Shown: piece by piece, positions 55,118 through 63,417 of the stretch
Numbering within the stretch: the first letter of the stretch is position 1
How the letters are laid out: each line of letters starts with the position of its first letter
Assembly (NCBI RefSeq): GCF_900099835.1
Contig: NZ_FNKP01000001.1
Span: 2,976,001-3,040,000 of the forward strand
Direction of reading: 5' to 3'
DNA: 64,000 nt
Origin: Paraburkholderia fungorum
GTDB taxonomy: Bacteria > Pseudomonadota > Gammaproteobacteria > Burkholderiales > Burkholderiaceae
Position numbers and translations under genes: made by a program
Notes under the pieces: generated by a model
The model's input: the letters and a program-made list of their open reading frames with translations, nothing else
Database searches by the model: none
What the model was told of the DNA's origin: nothing

Positions 55118-56715
55118 GCGCGCGCTCCTTTGCGATAGTCGTCGAGCAGTTCGCACGCGGCGATACGCGAAGTCAGCGCGCGCAGGTCGCGTTCCAGCGC
55201 GCGGTCTTCGTCGACAAACGGCGACTGCGCGGCCACCCGGTCGATGAATGCCCGCAGCGGCGCGGGCACCGGCGTCGCGCTGTCGATCCGCAACCGCAGC
55301 TGCGCGGCCTGCACCGTGGCCAGCGTATGCGCGGCCGCCACCTGCTCAGTCAACTCCAGCACACGCAGACAATCGCGCGCGGCGATCGTGCCCATGCTCA
55401 CCTTGTCCTGGTTGTGCGACTCGGTCGAGCGCGAAAACACGCTCGCGGGCATGGTGTTTTTCAACGCCTCGGCGGTCCATGCGGACGACGAAATCTGCAC
55501 CGCCTTGAAGCCATGATTGATCGGCGCGCGTGCAGGCGCGGCGCCCGACAGGTTGCGCGGCAAACCGTTGTTGAAGTTCACGTCGACCAGCAGCGCCAGT
55601 TGCCGGTCCATCAGATCGGCGAGATTGGCGACCGCGACTTTCAGCGCGTCCATCGCGAACGCAATGTGGCCGCCGTAGAAGTTGCCGCCGTGCAGCACGC
55701 GTTCGTTGTCCGGGTCGATCAACGGGTTGTCGTTCGCGCTGTTCAATTCGTTTTCGACGTCGCGGCGCACCCACGTCAGCGCATCGCGCGCGACTCCGAT
55801 CACGTGCGGCGCGCAGCGAATCGAATAGCGATCCTGCAGACGATGCCCCGGCGTATCGTCGCGACCGGCGAGATCGTCGCGAATCCATCCGGCCGCTTCG
55901 GCCTGGCCTGCGTGCGGCTTCACGTCGAACAAGGTTGCGTCGAAGTGCGCGGCGCGGCCGTCGAGCGCGACGGTCGACAGCGCCGTCAGACGCGCGGCCA
56001 GCCGTGTCAGATGATCGGCGCGGGCAAACGCGAGGCACGCGAGGCCGGTCATGACCGCCGTGCCGTTCATCAGCGCGAGACCTTCTTTCGGTGCAAGCGA
56101 CAGCGGCGCGATGCCGAGTTCGGCCCACACGTCGCGCACGTTGCGCAACGCACCGTCGAACTTCACATCGCGCTCGCCTGCGAGTGCGGCGGCGACATAC
56201 GACAGCGGCGTCAGATCGCCGCTCGCCCCCACCGAGCCTTCAGACGGAATTTGCGGCAGCACGCGATGATTGATCAGATCGGCCAGCCGTTCGAGCAGCA
56301 CCGGACGCACGCCGGAGAAACCATAGGCGAGCGAGTTGAGCCGCGCCGCGATCACCGCGAGCGTTTGTGCGTCGTCGAGATACTGACCCATTCCGCAGCC
56401 GTGATAACGCGTGAGTTGCAGCGGCAATGCTTCGACCAGTTCCATCGGCACATCGACCACGCACGCGTCGCCGTAGCCGGTATTGACGCCGTACACCGTT
56501 GCGCCCGCCGCGAGATGACGGCGCAAAAAATCTGCGCCGCGCTGAATCCGCGCGCGCCATTCGGGATCGGTGTTCAACGCGACCGGTGTGCGCTGCTGCG
56601 CAATCGCGACGACCTCTTCGATCGTCAGCTTGCGCGCGCCGAATACGATGGCGGTGCTGTGTGCATCCAGGTTTGCGTGTGCAGCATGCACGTCGATCAG
56701 ATCATGTTCGGCCAT
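55114..56715 (-). CDS. aromatic amino acid ammonia-lyase (HAL/PAL/TAL family)
   Basis: A 533-residue MIO-dependent lyase. The cofactor triad Ala164-Ser165-Gly166 lies in SVGASGDLTPLSY; other blocks are YGVNTGYGDACVV, RYSIRCAPHVIG and SANDNPLID. It should deaminate tyrosine (or phenylalanine) to 4-coumarate (or cinnamate), the aryl starter of the polyene. The selectivity pair is Tyr104-His105, unlike HL (tyrosine), FL (phenylalanine) or SH (histidine) of the classical groups. No other histidine-degradation genes are nearby, so HutH is unlikely. I start at ATG 56715; earlier in-frame codons lie inside the next gene. Confidence 0.9.
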   Translation of the reverse strand: MAEHDLIDVHAAHANLDAHSTAIVFGARKLTIEEVVAIAQQRTPVALNTDPEWRARIQRGADFLRRHLAAGATVYGVNTGYGDACVVDVPMELVEALPLQLTRYHGCGMGQYLDDAQTLAVIAARLNSLAYGFSGVRPVLLERLADLINHRVLPQIPSEGSVGASGDLTPLSYVAAALAGERDVKFDGALRNVRDVWAELGIAPLSLAPKEGLALMNGTAVMTGLACLAFARADHLTRLAARLTALSTVALDGRAAHFDATLFDVKPHAGQAEAAGWIRDDLAGRDDTPGHRLQDRYSIRCAPHVIGVARDALTWVRRDVENELNSANDNPLIDPDNERVLHGGNFYGGHIAFAMDALKVAVANLADLMDRQLALLVDVNFNNGLPRNLSGAAPARAPINHGFKAVQISSSAWTAEALKNTMPASVFSRSTESHNQDKVSMGTIAARDCLRVLELTEQVAAAHTLATVQAAQLRLRIDSATPVPAPLRAFIDRVAAQSPFVDEDRALERDLRALTSRIAACELLDDYRKGARA

Positions 56716-58438
56716 TCGCGCCTCGTTTGGGGCTGGCCCAGAAATCGAAAAAGTTGAACCATTGATAGGGTGCCTTGCGGCAATAGTGTTCGAGGCGTCC
56801 CGCGTATCGCTGCGCCCACGTCGCCAGATGGCTGGCGCGCTCGCGGCGCGGCAACTCGATGCGCTCGGCGAACGGCTCGAAATACAGCTTGTAGCCGTCA
56901 CGCTCTTTCAGACAGAAGAACAGGTAGACCGGACAGCCCAACGCGTGCGCGAGCACGTACGGGCCTTGTGCGAACGGCGCCGTCGCGCCGAGGAACTGCG
57001 CGTCGGTGGTGCGGCCGGCTTCGTGCGCGGGCACCCGGTCGCCGACGATCACCAGCAGCTCGCCGGCATCGACGCGCTGCTGCATCAGCATCGCGGTCTC
57101 AGGACCGAAGTCGCTGACTTCGAGCAGATGTCGCCTGAATTCGCTATTCGCCGACGCCAGCACGCTATTGAAGCGCCGCGCATGCCCCGTATAGACGACC
57201 GCCGTGACCTTCGCGTGCGCGCCTTGCGCGGCGAGTGCGCGGGTCATCTCCAGATTGCCGAGATGCGCGCCGATCACGAGCGCGCCCTTGCCGCTCGCCA
57301 CGAGCGAATCGAATGCCGAACGGTCTTCGAACGTCACGTCGCCGTCATGGACCCGCCCGGACCACGCGGCGAGTTTGTCGAAGCCCGATTGCGCGAACGC
57401 GAGCATGTGCCGGTAGGCGGACCACCAGCCGGGACGCGGAGTCCCGTCCTGCGCGCTGGCCGCGCCGAGATGCCGGAAGTAGTTGCCGGACGCCTCGCGT
57501 GCGGCACGGTCCGTCAGCAGAAAATACGCGACGACCGGATGCAGCCAGAGCGCCGTGAAGCGCCGGCCAAACAGCTTGCAACTGAGCGCGAGCAGCGCCA
57601 TGCCGAGATGGCTGCCGCGTTCCGCGATTCGCCACCAGTCCTGCGCACCGGGCTCATGTCGCGGATGCGCGTCGTCGGCGGGCAACTTGCGGCGCGGCAT
57701 CAGCTTGTGCGCGAGCAGCATCGGCAACCGCGCCAGCATCCCGCACACAAGCCGCGTGTGGCTGCGGCTGATACGCACGTTGTCCCACAGCACGTCGAAA
57801 TGCGACACGCCGTCGGCGGCGTAAGTGACGCGCGTCGGAATCGAACGGAACGCTGCGCGCCGCCAGTGCAGGCGCACCAGAATCTCGATGTCGAAGTCCA
57901 TGCGCGTGGGCAACTGCACCCGGTCGATCAACTCGCAAGCCAGCGCCAGCGGATAAAGGCGAAAGCCGCACATCGAATCGCGGATCGTCAGCGAAAGCGT
58001 TTCGATCCACACCCACACGTGCGTCAGATAGCGGCCATAGAGACGCGCTTTCGGCACGCTCTCGTCGTAGACCGGTCGGCCGAGGATCACCGCCGCCGGT
58101 TCGGCGCGCGACGCATCGATGAAACGCGGTACGTCGGCGGCATCGTGCTGGCCGTCGGCGTCGATCTGCAACGCGTGCGTGTAGCCCGCGCCGCGAGCCG
58201 CGCGCAACCCGGCCATCACCGCCGCGCCCTTGCCGCCGTTCACCGGCAGACGCAGCAGCACGAACTGCCCGGCGTACTGATGTGCGAGCGCGGCGAGCAC
58301 CTGCTGGGTCGCGTCGTCGCTGCCATCGTCGACGACGAAAATCGGCAGGCCGTGAACCGCCAGATGAGCGACGGTCGCGCCGATCGCGTCCTTGTGGTTG
58401 TAAATCGGAATGACGATGCAAGGAGCGAACTTCTTCAC
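56702..58438 (-). CDS. glycosyltransferase family 2 / LpxL-type acyltransferase fusion
   Basis: A 578-residue bifunctional protein. Residues ~5-240 form a GT2 domain (IVIPIYNHKDAIGAT, FVVDDGSDDAT, LQIDADGQHDAADVP). Residues ~280-560 form a lipid A acyltransferase-like domain with an intact H-x4-E motif (GAHLGNLEMTRAL). Such fusions occur in aryl polyene clusters, where they are thought to attach the polyene to a lipid or sugar-lipid for outer-membrane anchoring. The start is GTG 58438, overlapping the ligase stop codon (GTGA), and the end overlaps the lyase start by 14 nt. Confidence 0.9.
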   Translation of the reverse strand: MKKFAPCIVIPIYNHKDAIGATVAHLAVHGLPIFVVDDGSDDATQQVLAALAHQYAGQFVLLRLPVNGGKGAAVMAGLRAARGAGYTHALQIDADGQHDAADVPRFIDASRAEPAAVILGRPVYDESVPKARLYGRYLTHVWVWIETLSLTIRDSMCGFRLYPLALACELIDRVQLPTRMDFDIEILVRLHWRRAAFRSIPTRVTYAADGVSHFDVLWDNVRISRSHTRLVCGMLARLPMLLAHKLMPRRKLPADDAHPRHEPGAQDWWRIAERGSHLGMALLALSCKLFGRRFTALWLHPVVAYFLLTDRAAREASGNYFRHLGAASAQDGTPRPGWWSAYRHMLAFAQSGFDKLAAWSGRVHDGDVTFEDRSAFDSLVASGKGALVIGAHLGNLEMTRALAAQGAHAKVTAVVYTGHARRFNSVLASANSEFRRHLLEVSDFGPETAMLMQQRVDAGELLVIVGDRVPAHEAGRTTDAQFLGATAPFAQGPYVLAHALGCPVYLFFCLKERDGYKLYFEPFAERIELPRRERASHLATWAQRYAGRLEHYCRKAPYQWFNFFDFWASPKRGANGRT

Positions 58439-60141
58439 ACGGGCTCCCGGTAGACGATCACGCCCGACGCACATTCGCGGCCGTCGACGCGATATACGAA
58501 CTGCACGCGACGACGCGCGGCATCGTGAGCGAGCGTGAGTTTCAGCACGGCTCCCGGCGCGACGGGGGCCATGAACTTCAGCCGATCGACCGACGCGACC
58601 GCGCGAACGTCCGGCAGATGATCGACCGCGAGACGCACGGCCCAGTCGACCTGAACCACGCCAGGAAGAATCGGCAGTCCCGGAAAGTGACCGGCGAAAT
58701 GCACGAGCGAAGGCGGCACGCGCAACTCGTAGTACAGCGTGTCGCCGCTACGCGCTTCAGCCAGCACTTCCATGCCTTCGGCGCGCGCCGCGAATGCCGC
58801 CGCGACCGCGCTGGCCGGCAGCTTGCCACGCGCGTCGAATGGCAACGTGAGCCGGAAGCGCCACTGACGCGGCAGCACGACGACATCGAAGAAACCGGCG
58901 AGGTGCCGCCGCAAGCCGCGCGCGAACAGCACACGGCCTTCGTCCCGCAACGCTTCGCAGCCCGCTTCGGTCAGCGCCACCAGCGCGCCCACCTGTTCGC
59001 GCGATCCGCGTTCGAGCGGCACGACCGCCGCCTGTGCAACATAGGGATGCAGCGCGAGGCGCGTTTCCAGTTCGGTCAGCGACACGCGTTTGCCGCCGAG
59101 CTTCAGCACGCGGTCGAGCCGGCCTTGCAGCCGGAAGCGGCCCTCGTCGTCGCAGGCAATCTGATCGTCGGTGCGATACCAGTCGGCGTGACCGAGATGC
59201 GGCGAACTCACGCTCAACGCGCCGTCGTCGTCGCGACGCACGTCGATACCGGTCAACGGTTGCCACGCATCGGTCTGATCCTGCCGCCGCCACGCGATAC
59301 CGCCAGTCTCCGTGCTGCCGTAGATTTCGACCGGCGCGGCGCCGTAACTCGCGGCGTATTGCAACGCGGCGTCGTACGCGAGCGGGCCGCCCGATGAAAA
59401 GAACACACGCGGCGCGGGCGTCAACGCGGCGAAGCCTGGCAACGCGGGCCAGCGCGACAGTTGCGCAGGCGTCGATACGACGACGCTCGCTCGCCCATTC
59501 CCCTGCCCGATCCGGCTTTGCAGATGCAACGGTTCGAGACTGGTCGAGCGGTCGAATGCACGTCCCGCAGCAAGCGGCCAGAGCACGCGAAACAGCAGGC
59601 CGTAAATATGGTGATGCGGCACGCTCGCGAGTATCGTCGCGTCGCCGACCAGCGCACCCCACTGCTTCTCCAGCGTATGCACTTCGGCGTTGAACTGCGC
59701 AAGGGTCTTGCGGATCGGCTTCGGACTGCCGCTGCTGCCCGAGGTGTACAGCGTCAACGGAGCTTGCGGGTCGATCGCGTAAGCGCGCGCCGCAATTTCG
59801 TCCGTACTCAGGTGCTGTGCAATGGACGCCACGTCCGCATCGGTCAGCATCGCTTCGTAGGCGTGTGCGAGGTCCGCGAGATAACCCGGCGTCGCATTGG
59901 CCGGGATTACCGGTTCCTTGCCGCACGCGAGCAGTGCGAACAACGCGCACGCAAAATCGAACGGATCGTCGATACACAGCGCGTAGCGTTGCGCAGGCTG
60001 GCTTTGCAGCAGCGCGATCAGCGCAGCGACACGCGCGCGGAATGCGGCGCGGCCCAGCATCGCCTCGCCGTCGAAACAAACAGGGGTATCGGGCAAACCG
60101 GCGTCGCCGGTTGCCGACAACAGATCGTGCAGGTCGATCAC
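58435..60141 (-). CDS. aryl-acid AMP ligase fused to a FabA/FabZ-like hotdog dehydratase domain
   Basis: A 568-residue fusion. Residues ~1-440 are an acyl-adenylate-forming ligase with LTLYTSGSSGSPKPIRKTLAQ (P-loop), VEIYGSTETGGIAWRRQ and WYRTDDQIACDDEGRFRLQGR. This would activate the aryl acid from the ammonia-lyase and load it onto an ACP. Residues ~460-568 are a hotdog domain with LVHFAGHFPGLPILPGVVQVDW, the FabA/FabZ active-site pattern, matching the ApeI-type dehydratase. In the enterobacterial cluster these two functions are separate genes. The composition and frame are continuous across the join, so it is a real fusion. Confidence 0.9.
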   Translation of the reverse strand: MIDLHDLLSATGDAGLPDTPVCFDGEAMLGRAAFRARVAALIALLQSQPAQRYALCIDDPFDFACALFALLACGKEPVIPANATPGYLADLAHAYEAMLTDADVASIAQHLSTDEIAARAYAIDPQAPLTLYTSGSSGSPKPIRKTLAQFNAEVHTLEKQWGALVGDATILASVPHHHIYGLLFRVLWPLAAGRAFDRSTSLEPLHLQSRIGQGNGRASVVVSTPAQLSRWPALPGFAALTPAPRVFFSSGGPLAYDAALQYAASYGAAPVEIYGSTETGGIAWRRQDQTDAWQPLTGIDVRRDDDGALSVSSPHLGHADWYRTDDQIACDDEGRFRLQGRLDRVLKLGGKRVSLTELETRLALHPYVAQAAVVPLERGSREQVGALVALTEAGCEALRDEGRVLFARGLRRHLAGFFDVVVLPRQWRFRLTLPFDARGKLPASAVAAAFAARAEGMEVLAEARSGDTLYYELRVPPSLVHFAGHFPGLPILPGVVQVDWAVRLAVDHLPDVRAVASVDRLKFMAPVAPGAVLKLTLAHDAARRRVQFVYRVDGRECASGVIVYREPV

Positions 60142-60812
60142 GGCGCCTCCGAACGCGCCGCTCGCGGCAACACCACAAGATAACGCCAGATAATTTCAGC
60201 CACGAGCAACACGCCAATCAGCCCGTAGGCAATCACGCCGTTGTACAAAGCCCAGCTTGCGCGGCTCCAGTACAACGCGGTGTAAGCGGAAAACACGCCG
60301 TTCGCTATAAAGAACGCGCACCAGACCTGCGTCACGCGACGCGTATGGCGCACGCCCGCCGGCGGCAGATTGGGATTGCCGAGCCGCGCGAACTTTTCGA
60401 CCATCGACGGGCCGCGCACGAGGGTCGCGCCAAATGCGATCAGCAAACCGAGATTGACGAGCGACGGATACAGCCGTAGCAACGCCTCGCTGCTCGTTAC
60501 AACGATCGCCGCCGACGCCACGCTCAGAAGTCCGGCCACAGTCCAGTCGACCGTTGACAGGCGCCGCAGCGAAGCCGCCACGGGTCCGCTGCCGGCCCAA
60601 CGCTGCAGCCACAACAACGCAAACAGCATGCAGCCGACGAGGCGCGGCGCGTCCCAGCGCCACGCGCACAGGATCAGCACCGGATACGCAAGCTTCAGCA
60701 GCACCTGCACGACAGCATTGCCCCAATGACGCCGCTTGCCGGACACGCCCCCGGACCCGGGCGCGCCCGCCTCCGGTTCGCCCGCCGGCATTCGTGAGCG
60801 CACTGCCGCCAT
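60138..60812 (-). CDS. COG4648-type membrane protein of the aryl polyene cluster
   Basis: A 224-residue inner-membrane protein with about five or six hydrophobic helices after a 30-residue soluble N terminus. The segments LLIAFGATLVRGPSMVEKFARL and VTQVWCAFFIANGVFSAYTALY are characteristic of a membrane protein family found in aryl polyene clusters (COG4648). No activity is known. It overlaps the ligase gene (ATGA) and the ACP gene (one base), so it is translated with them. Confidence 0.86.
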   Translation of the reverse strand: MAAVRSRMPAGEPEAGAPGSGGVSGKRRHWGNAVVQVLLKLAYPVLILCAWRWDAPRLVGCMLFALLWLQRWAGSGPVAASLRRLSTVDWTVAGLLSVASAAIVVTSSEALLRLYPSLVNLGLLIAFGATLVRGPSMVEKFARLGNPNLPPAGVRHTRRVTQVWCAFFIANGVFSAYTALYWSRASWALYNGVIAYGLIGVLLVAEIIWRYLVVLPRAARSEAP

Positions 60813-61063
60813 CAGTCCTGAGCCGCGAGCAGGGATTCGACCGCAGCGATCACGTCGCCGACCGTGCGTACCGATTTGAACTCTTCCGGCTTGATGCGGC
60901 GGCCGGTCATTTCCTGCAATTTGATCGCGAGATCGACGGCGTCGATGCTGTCGAGATCGAGGTCTTCGAACAGATGGGCCTCGGGCGTGACACGCTCGGG
61001 TTCGATGGCGAAGTTTTCTTCGAAGATCGCGCGGATGCGTTCAAGGATCTCGGTATCGGACAT
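60812..61063 (-). CDS. acyl carrier protein 1 of the aryl polyene cluster
   Basis: An 83-residue acidic acyl carrier protein. The phosphopantetheine attachment serine lies in DLDLDSIDAVDLAIKL (DSI variant of the DSL motif). It carries the growing polyene as a thioester. It is 2 nt upstream of the next minus-strand ACP in translational order and overlaps the COG4648 gene. Confidence 0.93.
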   Translation of the reverse strand: MSDTEILERIRAIFEENFAIEPERVTPEAHLFEDLDLDSIDAVDLAIKLQEMTGRRIKPEEFKSVRTVGDVIAAVESLLAAQD

Positions 61064-61065
61064 GG

Positions 61066-61368
61066 TTATTCCCCGTTTTCTTTTGTGGTTTCGTTCACAG
61101 CCTGCGCCGCTTCGCGCTGACTCTCGACCAGCGCGGCCAGCGTGCTGATCGAGCGGAAATGTTCGCGCGTGCGTTCGTCGTTGGCTGCGATGGTCAGTTG
61201 ATATTGTTTGCGCAGCACGATGCCGATCTCGAGCGCGTCGATCGAATCGAGGCCGATACCGTCGGTGTCGAACAACGGCGCATCGTCGTCGATATCGGCC
61301 GGGCTCAGGTCTTCGAGATCGAGGGCTTCGATCAGGAGCTGCTTAATTTCGAGTTTTAAAGAATCCAT
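61066..61368 (-). CDS. acyl carrier protein 2 of the aryl polyene cluster
   Basis: A 100-residue acyl carrier protein with the attachment serine in GIGLDSIDALEIGIVL. It differs clearly from ACP 1 in length and surface residues, so the two probably have separate partners (starter loading versus chain extension, as proposed for enterobacterial aryl polyene systems). I start at ATG 61368 (MDSLKLEIKQL), the natural helix 1; its 5' end overlaps the acyltransferase gene by 26 nt. Confidence 0.92.
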   Translation of the reverse strand: MDSLKLEIKQLLIEALDLEDLSPADIDDDAPLFDTDGIGLDSIDALEIGIVLRKQYQLTIAANDERTREHFRSISTLAALVESQREAAQAVNETTKENGE

Positions 61369-62137
61369 AGTCGAACAGGTGCTGGGTAATGTGGGCTTCA
61401 ACAGCGTTCGTCACGCTGCGCGCCGCGAGAGCCGGAGTGGTGTCATGCTCGACGAATTGCCCGATGCCGAGCGGCTCGAGCACGTTCACGCGCATCCGGA
61501 ATGCACGCGCGGGCACGTCGTACCAGCGCATCTGCTTGGTAAAAACTGGTGGATCGCAGTCGATCAGCACCGGCACGATCGGCGCACCGACCTTCAGCGC
61601 CATATGCGCGAAGCCGCGCGAGAACGCATGCAGGCGGTTCGGCGCGGGGCTGCGGGTGCCCTCGGGAAAAATGATCATCGTGTAACCGGCGGCCAGTTGC
61701 TGCGCGCCGGCCTCGATCAGCTGCGAAGGGTCCGCATTGCTGATGTATTCCGCCGAGCGCACGATCCCCCAGAAACAGGGGTTGCTCCAGTGCGCGTTCT
61801 TGACGACGCAACAGGCGCGCGGCGTGAGCGAGAGCAGCACCATCACATCGAGATAGGTTGGATGATTGGCGACCACGATCGACGGACCGTGGGCACGCAG
61901 AGCTTTTGCGCCCGCCACGTCGAGTTCCATCACGCCGGCGCAGCGCAACACGGCAACCAGCGCGCGGAAAAACCAGTGGATCACGCCCGCCACCGCGCGC
62001 TGGCGCGACGCACGATGCGGCCACGCCCACGCAAGCGGAAACACCAGCATCGAAAACAGCACGCCGCAGATGCCGAACACGATCAGCGCCATCGCGGTCG
62101 CGAAGAGGCGCCACAGGTAGTCAAACCGCTCGGTCAT
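61343..62137 (-). CDS. 1-acylglycerol-3-phosphate acyltransferase-like (PlsC-type) protein
   Basis: A 264-residue membrane-associated acyltransferase with the PlsC motifs: H-x4-D (VVANHPTYLDVM) and FPEGTRS. One or two N-terminal hydrophobic helices anchor it in the inner membrane. In aryl polyene clusters a PlsC-like enzyme sits beside the ACPs and may acylate a lipid anchor with the polyene. ATG 62137 is preferred; an ATG at 62167 is possible. The gene overlaps the chain-length-factor gene by 17 nt. Confidence 0.87.
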   Translation of the reverse strand: MTERFDYLWRLFATAMALIVFGICGVLFSMLVFPLAWAWPHRASRQRAVAGVIHWFFRALVAVLRCAGVMELDVAGAKALRAHGPSIVVANHPTYLDVMVLLSLTPRACCVVKNAHWSNPCFWGIVRSAEYISNADPSQLIEAGAQQLAAGYTMIIFPEGTRSPAPNRLHAFSRGFAHMALKVGAPIVPVLIDCDPPVFTKQMRWYDVPARAFRMRVNVLEPLGIGQFVEHDTTPALAARSVTNAVEAHITQHLFDYGFFKTRN

Positions 62138-62816
62138 GCCAGGTCCAATGCCAGAGGGCGTCAGCACTTCGCCAGCACGCGGGCTGACGGGTGTTCAGAC
62201 AGTGCAGCAATGCCTCCGCCTGAGTGGCGAAGTGCGTGTGCTGGTCGATGGGATGGGTGTCGTCCGCGTGGCGCACAGAACATTCGATGTCACCGGTCGC
62301 CCCTTCCTGATCCAGCAGGATGGCCAGCGCGCCTGCGGCGGCGTCTTCGATTGGGCCGTATGCCGGATCGGCCGGCTCATCGGCATAGACGAGCAATACC
62401 GGCGAGCCCGGTTGCGTCGTGTATTGCGCGTGCGCTTCCAGTAACGCATAGCCGAGCGTTTGCGGACCGGCCGACATGGCACTCGCTGCACAGCGATCGC
62501 CGCGAGCAATGCCGAATATGCCCGTCATCGCGTTCAGCACCGACAGGCTGAATGCCGTCGGCGATACCGGCTCGGCCGCAGTCATGCTGTGCAGAATCTC
62601 GGTGGTGCGGCGCAATTCGCCGTGACGCGAAGCGAACACGACGCGCGCGGGTTCCTGTGCGACGCAATCGTGCGCGACCTTTAACGCGGCTTTGGACAGC
62701 GTGCTCAGCCGACGCCGCACCATTGGCTCGATAAAGCCAATCGCGGGAGCGACAGATGCGGTTGCCGGCCAGCTAGACCAACGACCGACTGGAATGGTCC
62801 AGTTCAGATCGGGCAT
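62121..62816 (-). CDS. beta-ketoacyl synthase chain-length-factor-like protein
   Basis: A 231-residue partial ketosynthase fold. It has SPTAFSLSVLNAMTGIFGIARGD, typical of the ketoacyl-synthase N-terminal-like (PF13723) family, but no catalytic Cys block and no His motifs. In the aryl polyene system such a protein pairs with a full ketosynthase as a heterodimer and controls chain length. It is the first gene of the minus-strand operon, with the promoter region upstream of 62816. Function inferred from family and position. Confidence 0.85.
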   Translation of the reverse strand: MPDLNWTIPVGRWSSWPATASVAPAIGFIEPMVRRRLSTLSKAALKVAHDCVAQEPARVVFASRHGELRRTTEILHSMTAAEPVSPTAFSLSVLNAMTGIFGIARGDRCAASAMSAGPQTLGYALLEAHAQYTTQPGSPVLLVYADEPADPAYGPIEDAAAGALAILLDQEGATGDIECSVRHADDTHPIDQHTHFATQAEALLHCLNTRQPACWRSADALWHWTWHDRAV

Positions 62817-63417
62817 TTGGATGTGTGCGTGGAAACGGAGAGAAGCCCTGGCGGGTGACGGAATCAGCAGCCGTCACGTCGTGCGACGCGGAAGTCTTCA
62901 GGGGGCAATCCAGTGTTGTCCAGTCTTGTTATAAGGAGCTCAACGAATTAACGGCAGCTGGCTGGAATTATTTAGACCGATTTTGATTGATCGGGCCTGT
63001 TTGCTCAGCGGGCCGAATCATACTGAATATTCGAGGTTAAATCAGCCGTCTAGAGTTATCTCTTTATAAACGTGTCGTCAGCGCTACGTTTTATGCAAAA
63101 CAACATAGACGCGTAAATATGCAATCTGAATCGTTTGCGCGAATGGTGGAATGAGTGGAACGTGTTCGCGATTCAGGATGACGACTGTTTGGTCCGTCGT
63201 CCGCCGGGCAAACGCTTGCCCGGCATCGCGGCGCTTCTGTTCGCGATGCCGGCCGCGAAGGCTTGCTTTGGGATTGGAGTTTGACGGGTCTTCACGCTAT
63301 GTCCTTAGCGCGCTCATCGTTATCTTGATCCATAAAAAAGGCCCGGCAGAAACACCTGCCGGGCCTTTTGCCTGTTGCGCCGTAGCGCGTATTGATCAGC
63401 GGATCAGAGGCACCACT
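62817..63417. other. promoter region of the aryl polyene operon
   Basis: About 600 bp without a supported gene. The stretch 62920-63150 is lower in GC than its surroundings and is the likely promoter/regulatory zone of the minus-strand pigment operon. No clear -35/-10 pair or operator palindrome stands out. Its right end holds the terminator of the DUF4136-type gene at 63334-63369. Confidence 0.5.
63334..63369 (-). terminator. intrinsic terminator of the DUF4136-type gene
   Basis: AAGGCCCGGCAG and CTGCCGGGCCTT arms (12 bp) with a 6-nt loop. On the minus strand the stem is followed by six T residues, 48 bp past the stop codon at 63418. A four-T run on the plus side makes it weakly bidirectional. 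Confidence 0.88.

Noticed and set aside
55081..58453. two long plus-strand frames (55081-56757 and 56570-58453) inside the pigment cluster
   Set aside because: Both are antisense to strongly supported genes (ammonia-lyase and GT2-acyltransferase fusion) and show only shadow composition.
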